DNA from: Eubacterium ruminantium
GTDB lineage: Bacteria > Bacillota > Clostridia > Lachnospirales > Lachnospiraceae
NCBI RefSeq assembly: GCF_900167085.1
Contig: NZ_FUXA01000003.1
Coordinates: 124,001 to 188,000, forward strand
Reading direction: 5' to 3'
Length of the DNA stretch: 64,000 nucleotides
The notes beneath the pieces are model-generated. The model was not told where the DNA came from, searched no databases, and was given only the letters and a program-made list of their open reading frames with translations. Each line of letters begins with the position of its first letter. The stretch's first letter is position 1. The position numbers and the translations under genes were made by a program. Shown in pieces: positions 53,082 to 61,449 of this stretch.

Positions 53082-53918
53082 ATGGAAATAGTAGAAAACA
53101 GTAAAAAACTTGAGCTGATGCAGTCAGTTCTTTTTGAAATAATATGTGATATCGATGACTTCTGTACCGAGAACAATATCCGTTACTATCTTTCCGGTGG
53201 TTCATGCATCGGTGCTGTAAGACATAACGGATTTATCCCTTGGGATGACGATGTAGATATCATGATGCCGAGAAAGGATTATATGAAATTCCTTAAAACC
53301 TTCGGCAAAGCATATGAAGCAAAATACGGTCTCTCATCTTGTGAGATTGACAAGACCTGGGTCAGACCATTTGCACGAGTATGGCGTAAAGGAACATCTG
53401 TTGTTTACAAAAATGTAAATGATAAAGAGATCGGAATATTTGCAGATATTATGCCAATAGACGGACTTCCTGACGGTCGTCTCGCAAGAAAATTCTTTTA
53501 TAAAAAGCTTCAGGTTCTTGAAATCATCAGAAACTCAACCATCAGAAAAGCATTTGTAAAAGATGAGAAATACAGAACCATCAAGAAGATCATGGGACTT
53601 TTCACAAAGCATCTCAGTGCTCGTGGTATTGCTCTTCGTATGAATCTTTCAGCTCGTAAATATGATTTCGATACATCAAATCTTGTCGGTGTAAGTTTAG
53701 CTGTTCATTATTGGGACAGAGAAACCATCGAAAGAAAGCATATGGCAGAAGCTGTACGTGTTGATTTCTGCGGAAGAAAACTTCCTATTCCTGTCGGATA
53801 TGATACTTACCTCAGCAATCTTTACGGTGATTATATGGTAATACCTGATAAAGAACATCAGATAACTCATAATGAACTCTACACATTAAAGGTAGATACA
53901 AATGAGATTAAATATTAA
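53082..53918 (+). CDS. LicD-family phospho-head-group transferase (2)
   Basis: 278 residues, a paralogue of the preceding gene with GGSCIGAVRHNGF and PWDDDVDIMMP at about the same position, and a similar overall plan, but clearly diverged elsewhere. It starts 20 bases after the first licD with AAGGACA upstream, so they form a two-gene operon closed by a strong terminator. Two copies may act on different acceptor sugars or different positions. Confidence 0.92.
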   Translation: MEIVENSKKLELMQSVLFEIICDIDDFCTENNIRYYLSGGSCIGAVRHNGFIPWDDDVDIMMPRKDYMKFLKTFGKAYEAKYGLSSCEIDKTWVRPFARVWRKGTSVVYKNVNDKEIGIFADIMPIDGLPDGRLARKFFYKKLQVLEIIRNSTIRKAFVKDEKYRTIKKIMGLFTKHLSARGIALRMNLSARKYDFDTSNLVGVSLAVHYWDRETIERKHMAEAVRVDFCGRKLPIPVGYDTYLSNLYGDYMVIPDKEHQITHNELYTLKVDTNEIKY

Positions 53919-53935
53919 ATATATTTCTATCAAGA

Positions 53936-53965
53936 AAACCCGCGGAACTGTTGTCCCGCGGGTTT
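53936..53965. terminator. Terminator of the licD operon
   Basis: Perfect 10-bp stem AAACCCGCGG/CCGCGGGTTT (53936-53945 and 53956-53965) followed by T-rich sequence on the plus strand. It also lies 32 bases past the stop of the minus-strand gene at 53997 and may serve both. Confidence 0.88.
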
Positions 53966-53996
53966 CTTATTTTATCTTTACAAATATTTTTTTGTA

Positions 53997-54377
53997 TCAA
54001 TCATCTGCCTCTTCACTATATCTTCTTTCAAGGACAAGACGCTCCTTCTGCTCTTCTATATCCTTAATTTTCGCCTTAAGTCTCGGATATGTAAGTCTGT
54101 CTCTGATTATAAAATATACAGCAGCCAAAACAAGAAATATTGCAAGTACAGATGAGAATATATTAGATACTCCCAGAGCCGGAAGTGCTTTATAAATTGT
54201 TGCCGCACTACCAATCAATGAAACTATGGTCCTAAGAAATGATAGATGAGTCTGCTCAACAGAAAGCTTCGTATTGCTTATTGCAAGTTCGGTTCTGATG
54301 ATAGAAAGATCGGTTCTTTTATAAGCCAGATTCATCTGTGTTATCTCGTGACTGTTTAATTCGTTTTTATCCTCCAT
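53997..54377 (-). CDS. DUF202-like small membrane protein
   Basis: 126 residues. The first half carries a repeated pattern of Arg/Asn/Gln-Thr-x-Leu (YKRTDLSIIRTELAISNT, then TKLSVEQTHLSFLRT), the mark of the DUF202/YidH group. Two helices follow (about 54-70 and 74-92), then a charged helical tail. Function unknown. It is a single gene facing the licD operon, with AAAGGATAA before its ATG. Confidence 0.65.
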   Translation of the reverse strand: MEDKNELNSHEITQMNLAYKRTDLSIIRTELAISNTKLSVEQTHLSFLRTIVSLIGSAATIYKALPALGVSNIFSSVLAIFLVLAAVYFIIRDRLTYPRLKAKIKDIEEQKERLVLERRYSEEADD

Positions 54378-54436
54378 AAGTTATCCTTTCCAGATAATCC
54401 GATCGGATATTGCTATTTGTGTTATGTCCGTAATAA

Positions 54437-55531
54437 TCAGTCTGCTTTTTTGAGGCATTTTTCAATTGCCTGCTTTGTGAAATATCCGCTCTTTAACTTC
54501 TTTGAAAGGAACTCTGCTCCCTTCTTCATTTCACTATACTTTTCCAGTGTAAGATTCTCTATGAATTTCGGAATGTCATATAAAGAATCAACTGCGAAAC
54601 CGGCATTATTATTACAGATAAATCCCGCAAGAGCTGCTTTACTCCAAATGATCACAGGAATTCCCGATGCGAGATAAAGTGATGTTTTATGAGGGTTATT
54701 GATCTTCAGATACTCACCATATACTCCCGAACAGGTTTCAGAAGTATTTCCGTCCCAAACAAGACCAAAGCTTCCATCAAGACTATAAGGAAGTTCATCA
54801 GGAAGGAATGATCCCATATAATGGATATTCTTCTTCTCCTCATCCTCGTAATTTACACCAAAGAGATTAAATTCCACTGTCTCAGGAAGACTGTATACAT
54901 ATTCAGCCTTCGCCTTAAGAAGATTTCCGGCAATTATAACCGGCATATCCTTACTATTCTTTCTCTCAGTCATCTTCTGAGAATCATAATCCGGAATAAG
55001 ATAATCAAATATCTCCAGTGAAACAAGTTTCTTTCTGTTGAAGCCAAGCTCTACCATCTTATCTATCATCGCCTCATTATGAACGATGATCTTATTTCCA
55101 AAATGAAGTGCTTTCTGCTCAAGCTCAAGTCTCTTACTCTTTGCACTTGTCATTTCCTCATTTCCCGGAACTGCAAGTCTGATATATTCAAGATCATGAA
55201 TCAGGAAATAAATCTTTACTCCCCTTTTTCTAAGATCTCTTAAAACAGAAGTAAGGAAAATGCTATGCTCGATAGTAGGGTACTGGATAACTAAAATATC
55301 GCCTTTACCCATATGTTTTGTTTCCTTGTTCCACACATTTCTTATTCTGAAATGTGCCATGAGCTTCTTAACTTTTCCTGCTTCTTTTCTATCTTCATCG
55401 CCAACAGTCGGAATAAGAAGTTCCTTAAATCCGGCATCTCGAAGGATTGCATCTACATCATCTCTCGCCTTAACGCCGGCCGTCTTGTAGATATATCCGT
55501 CTTTTTGTATTTCCTTGCTAAAATATTTCAT
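54437..55531 (-). CDS. Glycosyltransferase, GT-B type (galactofuranosyltransferase-like)
   Basis: 364 residues from the ATG at 55531 (AAGGAGC six bases upstream; the longer frame overlaps the spacer). GT-B features: an N-terminal half with KGDILVIQYPTIEHS and FLIHDLEYIRL, then a nucleotide-sugar half with FGLVWDGN and NNPHKTSLYLASGIPVIIW, where acidic residue and Ser/Thr contacts are expected. It resembles galactofuranosyltransferases of exopolysaccharide loci, but donor and acceptor are not readable. Gene order and 44-base spacing link it to the TarI-like gene upstream. Confidence 0.8.
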   Translation of the reverse strand: MKYFSKEIQKDGYIYKTAGVKARDDVDAILRDAGFKELLIPTVGDEDRKEAGKVKKLMAHFRIRNVWNKETKHMGKGDILVIQYPTIEHSIFLTSVLRDLRKRGVKIYFLIHDLEYIRLAVPGNEEMTSAKSKRLELEQKALHFGNKIIVHNEAMIDKMVELGFNRKKLVSLEIFDYLIPDYDSQKMTERKNSKDMPVIIAGNLLKAKAEYVYSLPETVEFNLFGVNYEDEEKKNIHYMGSFLPDELPYSLDGSFGLVWDGNTSETCSGVYGEYLKINNPHKTSLYLASGIPVIIWSKAALAGFICNNNAGFAVDSLYDIPKFIENLTLEKYSEMKKGAEFLSKKLKSGYFTKQAIEKCLKKAD

Positions 55532-55575
55532 GAAACAGCTCCTTAATTTCCAATCATTTATCAAAGATCAACTTA

Positions 55576-56289
55576 TCAGTCTTTAAGCCAATCCGATCTT
55601 TTCGCCATCAAAAGTGCTTTAAATATATCAATATCTTCTACTGTCGTAAGTTTGATATTCTTCTCTGAACCCTTAGAGAAATATACCTGGTTACCCATTT
55701 CAATCATAAGAGTACATGATGCAACTGAATTGGTAATGCCTTTCTCAAGTGCATCTCTGTGAAGCTGACAGATATCTCCAAGCTTAAATCCTTGCGGTGT
55801 CTGTGTTCTCTTAAGATTATCTCTTGGATAACTTCCGCATGAAACGACGCCATCCTCAGTCTGCATCATAGCTTCAGCACAAGGGATTACAGTGATTGCA
55901 TTACCTTTTTCCTGTGTAATTCTTATGCAGTCGGAAATGATCTCTGCTGAAACCATAGGTCTGATAGCATCATGAATAAGAACAATATCGTCCGGACAAA
56001 AATGCTTTTCGAGTTCGTAAACACCATTTCTGATTGAGCCCTGGCCATTTTGTCCGCCCGGCACAATGTATTTTAGCTTTGTGATATTAAACTGACGTGC
56101 ATATGCAGATAATACCTGCTCCCATCCTTCGATACATACTACCGCAATAGCATCGATCATAGGATGCTCCTGAAACGCCTCAAGTGTATAAACTATAACC
56201 GGCTTTTCATTTACTGTTATAAACTGCTTTGGGATATCCTGATGCATTCTCGCACCCGAACCTCCTGCTATAATAAGTCCAATATTCAT
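55576..56289 (-). CDS. IspD/TarI-family cytidylyltransferase
   Basis: 237 residues, start at 56289 behind GGAG. GT-A nucleotidyltransferase with LIIAGGSGARM and PKQF (CTP binding), HDAIRPMVS, RDNLKRTQTPQGF and the C-terminal IKLTTVEDIDI. This fits both IspD (methylerythritol-phosphate isoprenoid pathway) and TarI (CDP-ribitol for teichoic acid-like polymers). The LTTVEDIDIFK end and the position between a glycosyltransferase and an acyltransferase lean to a surface-polymer role; the sequence alone does not decide. Confidence 0.85.
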   Translation of the reverse strand: MNIGLIIAGGSGARMHQDIPKQFITVNEKPVIVYTLEAFQEHPMIDAIAVVCIEGWEQVLSAYARQFNITKLKYIVPGGQNGQGSIRNGVYELEKHFCPDDIVLIHDAIRPMVSAEIISDCIRITQEKGNAITVIPCAEAMMQTEDGVVSCGSYPRDNLKRTQTPQGFKLGDICQLHRDALEKGITNSVASCTLMIEMGNQVYFSKGSEKNIKLTTVEDIDIFKALLMAKRSDWLKD

Positions 56290-56320
56290 ATTAGTCTCCA
56301 TTTTATAATATATTTAGTAG

Positions 56321-56353
56321 TTCTTTAATTCACTTCTTTAATTCACTTCTTTA
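56321..56353. repeat. 13-bp direct repeat spanning a stop codon
   Basis: TTCTTTAATTCAC occurs at 56321-56333 and 56334-56346 with a partial third copy to 56353. It spans the stop codon of the acyltransferase gene at 56338. Since 13 is not a multiple of three, copy-number change would alter the C-terminal residues. Confidence 0.8.
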
Positions 56354-57417
56354 ACCTTCTTACTGATCAAAAGCTTCGGTGCATAAAGGATTACTATCAA
56401 TATAAGAAATGCTCCAAAATCAGTAAGGCATCTCATCAGAACCTGAATCTTCTGAGATGAATAATCAACCCACAGCTTGTCCCATATCATATCGAGACAG
56501 TGGATCATATATAAATATAATGAATTTTTACCTATAAATCTAAGTATGATCGCAAGGCCCGGAATCTTATCTATAAGACAACAAATCTTACAAAACATAA
56601 CAGTTCCTGCTATCGCTATTATAAAACACAGCGGGTAGATTGGATAATTTCTCGGAGCCAGCTCAAGGTAACTAACATGTCTGTAATCCGGGAAAGTTAC
56701 ATATAAAAGGCCTCCCCAGACAGCCCCTGCTATGAGCGCGTCTCTTATAATGATAAGCGGTTTCTTATTCTCGAAATTCACATTTCTAAGCTTATATCCG
56801 AAACAAAAAAGCGGAAGTATCGCAAATGCTATATCAATAGCTAAAAATGTCGTTGTACTTTTTCCAAGTGTTACTCCGACAATAGAGCAAAGAGCGCATA
56901 CCGGAAAAACATACTTCTCTTCGAACACAAGATGGATATAATCAAATAATACTCTTGCTACAAATAAAACCATCAAAAACCAGATCATTCCGAATGCCGG
57001 TACATCCAATCCTGCGAAATTGATTCCTACACCACTTGAAAAGAGCAAGCTAAGCGATTTTTTTATAAAATACTCAAGACTCACTCCACCTTCCGTAAGT
57101 ATCTTATCATACATAAATATTCTTATGACGAATATTATCAGTGAAGGTATCAAAAGTCGCTTCGCCGATTTAATCGCAGCCTTTTTAAACTGCTCCATAT
57201 TTTCTGAAAAATGGAATGTATATGCACTTAAGATAAAAAATAACGGCATATGGAAAGACATCGCCATCCCTCTACTGATCAGCGGGAATGATTTTTCACC
57301 TTCGGCATGTACTGTATGTGACATAATTACCACAAACATACAAAGTCCTTTTGCAACATCAACCCACATAACTCTCGAGTTCTTTTTACATAAATTAAAT
57401 GCATTTTTTTCTGCCAC
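56338..57417 (-). CDS. Membrane acyltransferase, family 3 (sugar O-acetylase-like)
   Basis: 359 residues, about ten helices. The N-terminal DVAKGLCMFVVIMSHTVH contains the conserved His of acyltransferase-3 proteins (OatA/WecH/NolL group). SFHMPLFFILSAYTF and LYMIHCLDM are also typical. It most likely O-acetylates a glycan or lipid-linked sugar at the membrane. The start is GTG at 57417, with GGAAGTGG upstream. It heads the three-gene series with the TarI-like and glycosyltransferase genes. Confidence 0.85.
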   Translation of the reverse strand: MAEKNAFNLCKKNSRVMWVDVAKGLCMFVVIMSHTVHAEGEKSFPLISRGMAMSFHMPLFFILSAYTFHFSENMEQFKKAAIKSAKRLLIPSLIIFVIRIFMYDKILTEGGVSLEYFIKKSLSLLFSSGVGINFAGLDVPAFGMIWFLMVLFVARVLFDYIHLVFEEKYVFPVCALCSIVGVTLGKSTTTFLAIDIAFAILPLFCFGYKLRNVNFENKKPLIIIRDALIAGAVWGGLLYVTFPDYRHVSYLELAPRNYPIYPLCFIIAIAGTVMFCKICCLIDKIPGLAIILRFIGKNSLYLYMIHCLDMIWDKLWVDYSSQKIQVLMRCLTDFGAFLILIVILYAPKLLISKKVKEVN

Positions 57418-57538
57418 AATACCACTTCCAAATCTTTAGCTTTATAGTAAATTTCCTATTGTTTTTCAATCACGATAAGCGATGATTTATCACTTATTCC
57501 GCGATAATAACCTTAACAGAATCAAAGTAATAATGCAA

Positions 57539-57736
57539 CTATTCATCATTTTTTAGGCCCAACTTTTCCGCCTTTATATAATAATCCAAAAGTCTTATTA
57601 CATAATCCGGAGCATGCCTCTCATCTCTCTCCCATTCAGTAACAGTTCTGTATGGAATCTGAAAATAATCGCAGAATTCTCTCCTGTTCATTCCGGTCAT
57701 TTCCCTAAGTTCTTTTATCTTCCCTGCTTTGTCCAT
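57539..57736 (-). CDS. Small XRE-type helix-turn-helix protein
   Basis: 65 residues that are almost only a helix-turn-helix: KIKELREMTGMNRREFCDYF (scaffold and first helix), IPYRTVTEWERDERHAP (recognition helix) and a closing helix LLDYYIKAEKLG. Such solitary small proteins are common in clostridia and may regulate neighbouring or toxin-antitoxin genes; no partner toxin is seen here. A GGGGGAAA site precedes the ATG. Confidence 0.8.
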   Translation of the reverse strand: MDKAGKIKELREMTGMNRREFCDYFQIPYRTVTEWERDERHAPDYVIRLLDYYIKAEKLGLKNDE

Positions 57737-57833
57737 ATTTCCCCCTTCTATCCTCTTTCAAATACTTTTAACTTCATCGATCAACATCAGCCCCTATCAG
57801 TTGATCAAATGCACACTTCAACTAATCAAAATA

Positions 57834-57868
57834 AAGGCTGCAAATACATTCAATGGATTTACAGCCTT
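57834..57868 (-). terminator. Terminator of the NUDIX gene
   Basis: Arms AAGGCTGCAAAT (57834-57845) and ATTTACAGCCTT (57857-57868), one mismatch, lie six bases past the NUDIX stop. The minus-strand continuation is TATTTTGA. The rest of the gap to the XRE gene holds nothing recognisable. Confidence 0.75.
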
Positions 57869-57873
57869 AGAAA

Positions 57874-58437
57874 TCACTTTGTTTTGACCCACATATAACA
57901 ATATGCCTGTGTACGCGCTGCAAACTTCTCAGTCTTAAGAAGTTCTCTTACTTCATCCCTGGTATACCATCCTGCTTCTATCTCTTCGAGAGACGAATCA
58001 CTTCCGGTAATCTCACCTCTGCAGCATCCGACAACGCATATATTTTTTTCATTTGAAAAACCTACAGCACTGTAACTTTCGGCAATTACATCTTCTATCT
58101 CTACAAGTTGCAATCCTGTTTCTTCTCTAAGTTCTCTCTCTGCAGCCATCTTATAATCTTCACCCGGATCTATAAGTCCTGCAGGGAAATTAAATACCCA
58201 TTCACCCGGCGCAAGTCTGAATTCTTTATTGATAAGGATTCTCTCGCCATCTTCACTGTGCATAATAAGAACAACAGCATCTGCCGGTCTGTCATGTAAC
58301 TCTTCAAAACTCTTTATGTCATTATCACGGCTTATCATCTCATAAACCTTATCAAAACCGTCTTCGGTTTTATATGTAAGATCATATCTTGTAATGAATC
58401 TGCCTTGATCTTTCTTTACTATGCCTTTAAATTCCAT
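57874..58437 (-). CDS. NUDIX hydrolase (ADP-ribose pyrophosphatase-like)
   Basis: 187 residues. The Nudix box GEDYKMAAERELREETGL (about 93-110) is complete, with the preceding WVFNFPAGLIDPG typical of ADP-ribose/ADP-sugar pyrophosphatases. It is expected to cut nucleoside diphosphate derivatives as a housekeeping function; the substrate is not certain. It lies 18 bases after the SanA-like gene. Confidence 0.88.
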   Translation of the reverse strand: MEFKGIVKKDQGRFITRYDLTYKTEDGFDKVYEMISRDNDIKSFEELHDRPADAVVLIMHSEDGERILINKEFRLAPGEWVFNFPAGLIDPGEDYKMAAERELREETGLQLVEIEDVIAESYSAVGFSNEKNICVVGCCRGEITGSDSSLEEIEAGWYTRDEVRELLKTEKFAARTQAYCYMWVKTK

Positions 58438-58455
58438 AGAACAGTATCTCCGTCC

Positions 58456-59157
58456 TTATTTGTCATTGGTATCATCACCATTGCCTGAAAGTGAAATCTT
58501 GTCACCTGATACTTCAGCTTCAGGTTTAAGTATACATGTAACAAAATCCTTATCTCTTGCAAAGATTTCTCTTACATTATTATGAAGCACCTGGCTCTGT
58601 ACGTCCTTAGCTCCGACACCATATGCATTAATGCCAAAACGCTCAGCTATATAAAGCGCTCTGTAAACATGATATTCCTGAGTTACGATGACCATTTTTT
58701 TAACATCGAAAACATATTTAGCTCTGTAAATACTGTCATATGTCGAATATCCTGCATGATCGAGGAATATATCTTCTGATTTAACTCCTCTTGAAATAGC
58801 ATAATTTTTCATTACATATACTTCGTTGTAATAATCTGTTTTATGATCACCGCTCATGAGGATCTTTCCACCATTTTTCTTATATAATTTGATAGCAAGA
58901 TCAAGTCTCTTCTGTAAAACCTTACTAGGTGTACCATCAGAATGCACACTGCAACCAAGCACCAGGATGCAGTCATAATCCGCAGGTGCACTATTAACAC
59001 TTACTACTCTTCCTTTAACATGAAAAATGATATATAAATTTATAAAAGTCGTGACAAATATCGCCAGAACAACGACGGCTACGACGATACGTAAAAATAT
59101 CCCGAATGCTTTCCTGAGGATATTTTTTCTTTCTCTAGAATTTTCTGAAGTTTTCAT
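58456..59157 (-). CDS. SanA/YdcF-like (DUF218) membrane protein
   Basis: 233 residues with one N-terminal helix (about 20-42) and an extracellular DUF218 domain: DCILVLGCSVHSDGTPSKVLQKRL, LMSGDHKTDYYNEV, and a final VREIFARDKDFVTCILKPE. The family includes E. coli SanA (envelope barrier, vancomycin sensitivity at high copy or temperature) and YdcF. It likely has a role in envelope or lipid-carrier metabolism. Its first codons overlap the end of the AraC-type gene by 23 bases. Confidence 0.85.
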   Translation of the reverse strand: MKTSENSRERKNILRKAFGIFLRIVVAVVVLAIFVTTFINLYIIFHVKGRVVSVNSAPADYDCILVLGCSVHSDGTPSKVLQKRLDLAIKLYKKNGGKILMSGDHKTDYYNEVYVMKNYAISRGVKSEDIFLDHAGYSTYDSIYRAKYVFDVKKMVIVTQEYHVYRALYIAERFGINAYGVGAKDVQSQVLHNNVREIFARDKDFVTCILKPEAEVSGDKISLSGNGDDTNDK

Positions 59158-59875
59158 TCCTGTATTCCCTTGGTGTCATTCCTGCTTCTTTCTTAAAGAC
59201 ACTTATAAAATAACTATGCGATGTAAATCCCAGATCTGTTGCAATCTCTATACTTGTCTTATCTGAAAATCTAAGCAGGCTCTTTGCCTCTTCTACCTTT
59301 TGACTTCTGATATGTTCACTTATAGAACATTTCATCTCTTTCTTAAATAGTTTAGAAAGATAAGTCTCGTTTAGTTTAACATATTCTGCCAAATCCGTCA
59401 CGGAAATATTATCATGAAGATGATCATTTATATAATCAAGACAAAGAATTATCTGAGATGACTTAACGTTGATATTTCTTCTCTTACCCATCTCACTTGT
59501 AAATGCTTCTATCATGACTTCCCTGGTTGCATCTATCTCTTCTTTTGAACGCGCCTTATCAGCTCTTCTGATAAATACATCGCTCATTTCATATGCAATC
59601 TCAGGTTCCATACCATTGCTTATGCAAATTCTTGAAATAAGACTTGCCATAGCAACAAAATGGTACATTGTATTTTTAATAGGATCATCTGAAAGTACCC
59701 CTCTTTCTTTTGCATTAAATGCAGGTGTACTTTTTCTATATTCTTTCATATCTTTCATCCTGCCCTGGGCAATAAGATGATAGAATGTCATTTCTGATTC
59801 ATACCCCGGATGTCTGATATCATTCTCACGTTTTTGAAATAAAACGTCCGTAAATTCGTCTTCAAACCTTGCCAT
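59135..59875 (-). CDS. AraC-family transcriptional regulator
   Basis: 246 residues from the ATG at 59875 (AAGGTTGG upstream). The N-terminal ~145 residues are helical without a recognisable ligand fold. Residues about 150-246 hold the double helix-turn-helix with ISVTDLAEYVKLNETYLSKL and IATDLGFTSHSYFISVFKK, the usual AraC signature region. Overlap with the sanA-like gene implies a common transcript. Confidence 0.87.
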   Translation of the reverse strand: MARFEDEFTDVLFQKRENDIRHPGYESEMTFYHLIAQGRMKDMKEYRKSTPAFNAKERGVLSDDPIKNTMYHFVAMASLISRICISNGMEPEIAYEMSDVFIRRADKARSKEEIDATREVMIEAFTSEMGKRRNINVKSSQIILCLDYINDHLHDNISVTDLAEYVKLNETYLSKLFKKEMKCSISEHIRSQKVEEAKSLLRFSDKTSIEIATDLGFTSHSYFISVFKKEAGMTPREYRNENFRKF

Positions 59876-59884
59876 AAACACCAA

Positions 59885-60242
59885 CCTTCATGAAAAATAT
59901 CGATTTGTCATAAATTTTATACATAAGCCATTATTTTTGTATACTAATACTTTTAAATGCCTTATTATAAGCACATAACAAATGATTAATACGCCCCCTG
60001 TTAAAGGAGATTTTCTAATCTTCTTTAATCATATAAATACTTTTAACCTTCACTAATGTAAAAGGATGGATTGTAATGGTCCATCCTTTTATCTTTGCAC
60101 CATTTCTAATTATAGAATATTTCAGTTAATAATACAACTGTTAACTTAACAATATTACTAACATTTCATACAGTAAAACAGACGTAGCCACAAATATTAT
60201 GGCCACGTCTGTTTTAGTATATTTCAAACATCTTATAGACAT
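59885..60242. other. Intergenic region with two terminator hairpins
   Basis: I see no gene in these 358 bases. At 60061-60089 AAAGGATGGA/TCCATCCTTT forms a perfect 10-bp stem with a T-run on the plus strand, although no plus-strand gene precedes it. At 60175-60215 AAAACAGACGT/ACGTCTGTTTT with an inner GCCA/TGGC pairing is a bidirectional terminator, 28 bases past the stop of the gene at 60243. A small RNA ending at 60090 on the plus strand is possible but has no clear promoter. Confidence 0.7.
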
Positions 60243-60995
60243 TTAAATCAAAATATTGCTTTTTTCGATAGTAAGAAGATCCAATTCCACTTCTTCTTCA
60301 GTTGCAACGTCGTCATCATCACAGATATACGCTTTAACTGTAAGATCCGTAAACATTTTCTCCCTGCTATCATCATTTCCGGGAATTTCAAAAATCTCAA
60401 AACAATCCAAAGATGATGGAAGCGTAACTTTCTCGCCTATACTGAAAGGACAAGGAATATCAACATAATGATTGATAATATCATCTGTTTCTCCTCTTTC
60501 CCACAGTTTATTGTCATTAATAACATCCAGGCCAAGATCAAATCCAAGGACATCAAAAGATTTATTTATAAAGATACGACCCTTAAACATACTTCCTTTC
60601 GGATCATATATCTCAAGTATCATATCGTTAAATAATCCCTCGTCACCCCAGACTTCTTTATAGTCATCACGGGCAACATCAAATCTGTTATATACTCCGT
60701 AGAATTTATCATTCATAGTAAGTACATAAACAAGATCATCATGATTTTCCTTGATAAAACTTCTGAATGCTTCAATCCTTTTAACAAGTTCAACTGCACA
60801 TTTCCCTGCTCTGTCATCATCTGTGAAACTCATTAAAAATGCCTGTTTCATATCGATATCGCCCTTCATATTCCAGACGATAGCAAGCATATCTTCATTT
60901 GAAAGGCTGAGATTTCCCGAAGCATAAAGTCCGTTCAGATACTTTCTCATAGTTTTTGATTCTATGAATTCAATAGCTTCAATAATCTTATCCAT
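60243..60995 (-). CDS. Hypothetical protein at the end of the fab operon
   Basis: 250 residues, soluble, very acidic. The N-terminal ~60 residues are helical (EFIESKTMRKYLNGLY), then an alpha/beta region with YKEVWGDEGLFNDMILEIYD, and a final acidic stretch DDDDVATEEEVELD. I recognise no family. It starts only six bases after the MarR stop with GGAGAGAG upstream, so it is transcribed with marR and the fatty-acid genes and closed by the terminator at 60175-60215. Confidence 0.65.
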   Translation of the reverse strand: MDKIIEAIEFIESKTMRKYLNGLYASGNLSLSNEDMLAIVWNMKGDIDMKQAFLMSFTDDDRAGKCAVELVKRIEAFRSFIKENHDDLVYVLTMNDKFYGVYNRFDVARDDYKEVWGDEGLFNDMILEIYDPKGSMFKGRIFINKSFDVLGFDLGLDVINDNKLWERGETDDIINHYVDIPCPFSIGEKVTLPSSLDCFEIFEIPGNDDSREKMFTDLTVKAYICDDDDVATEEEVELDLLTIEKSNILI

Positions 60996-61001
60996 ATGAT
61001 A

Positions 61002-61448
61002 TTACTCTCTCTCCGGAAGTCCAACCTCCGGCATCATTTCGTTACTTATCTTCTTAAGGATCGAATTAAATGTTTCAAATTCTTCTGCAGTAAGATTTTC
61101 CTCAAGTCGCTTTTCAACGATATCAAGATACTTCTCACTGAGATTCCAATATTTATAAAATTTCTCGGTAACATCAAGATAGTATTCTCTCTTATCTGTC
61201 TCCGACTGAACCTTTACTACATATCCCTTCTGAATAAGTGAATTAACTTTATATGTCGCATTCGGCGAAGAAATATTTATGAAATTTGCAAATTCATTTA
61301 TTGTTGGTTTATTCAGTGCCTTAATGATCTCAACGCAATAAACCTCAACTGCCGAAAGTGATAATTCTCTCGCCTGAATTCGATTAAACACATCTCTGTA
61401 ATAATGCACTCTGAATTTACCATAAACCTCTGATAACGGATTTGACAT
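61002..61448 (-). CDS. MarR-family regulator (FabT-like position)
   Basis: 148 residues from the ATG at 61448, with AAGGAG four bases upstream; the longer frame is inside fabZ and rejected. Winged helix: LSAVEVYCVEIIKAL, PTINEFANFINISSPNATYKVNSL (recognition helix) and the wing with SETDKREYYLDVT. The fab operon context suggests a fatty-acid regulator comparable to FabT, which uses acyl-ACP as corepressor. The similarity is of family and location only. Confidence 0.82.
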   Translation of the reverse strand: MSNPLSEVYGKFRVHYYRDVFNRIQARELSLSAVEVYCVEIIKALNKPTINEFANFINISSPNATYKVNSLIQKGYVVKVQSETDKREYYLDVTEKFYKYWNLSEKYLDIVEKRLEENLTAEEFETFNSILKKISNEMMPEVGLPERE

Positions 61449-61449
61449 A

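Noticed and set aside
59940-60090. Small RNA or small gene ending at the plus-strand terminator near 60090
   Set aside because: The hairpin is real but no -35/-10 pair or ORF with ribosome site is visible on the plus strand; left as an intergenic note.
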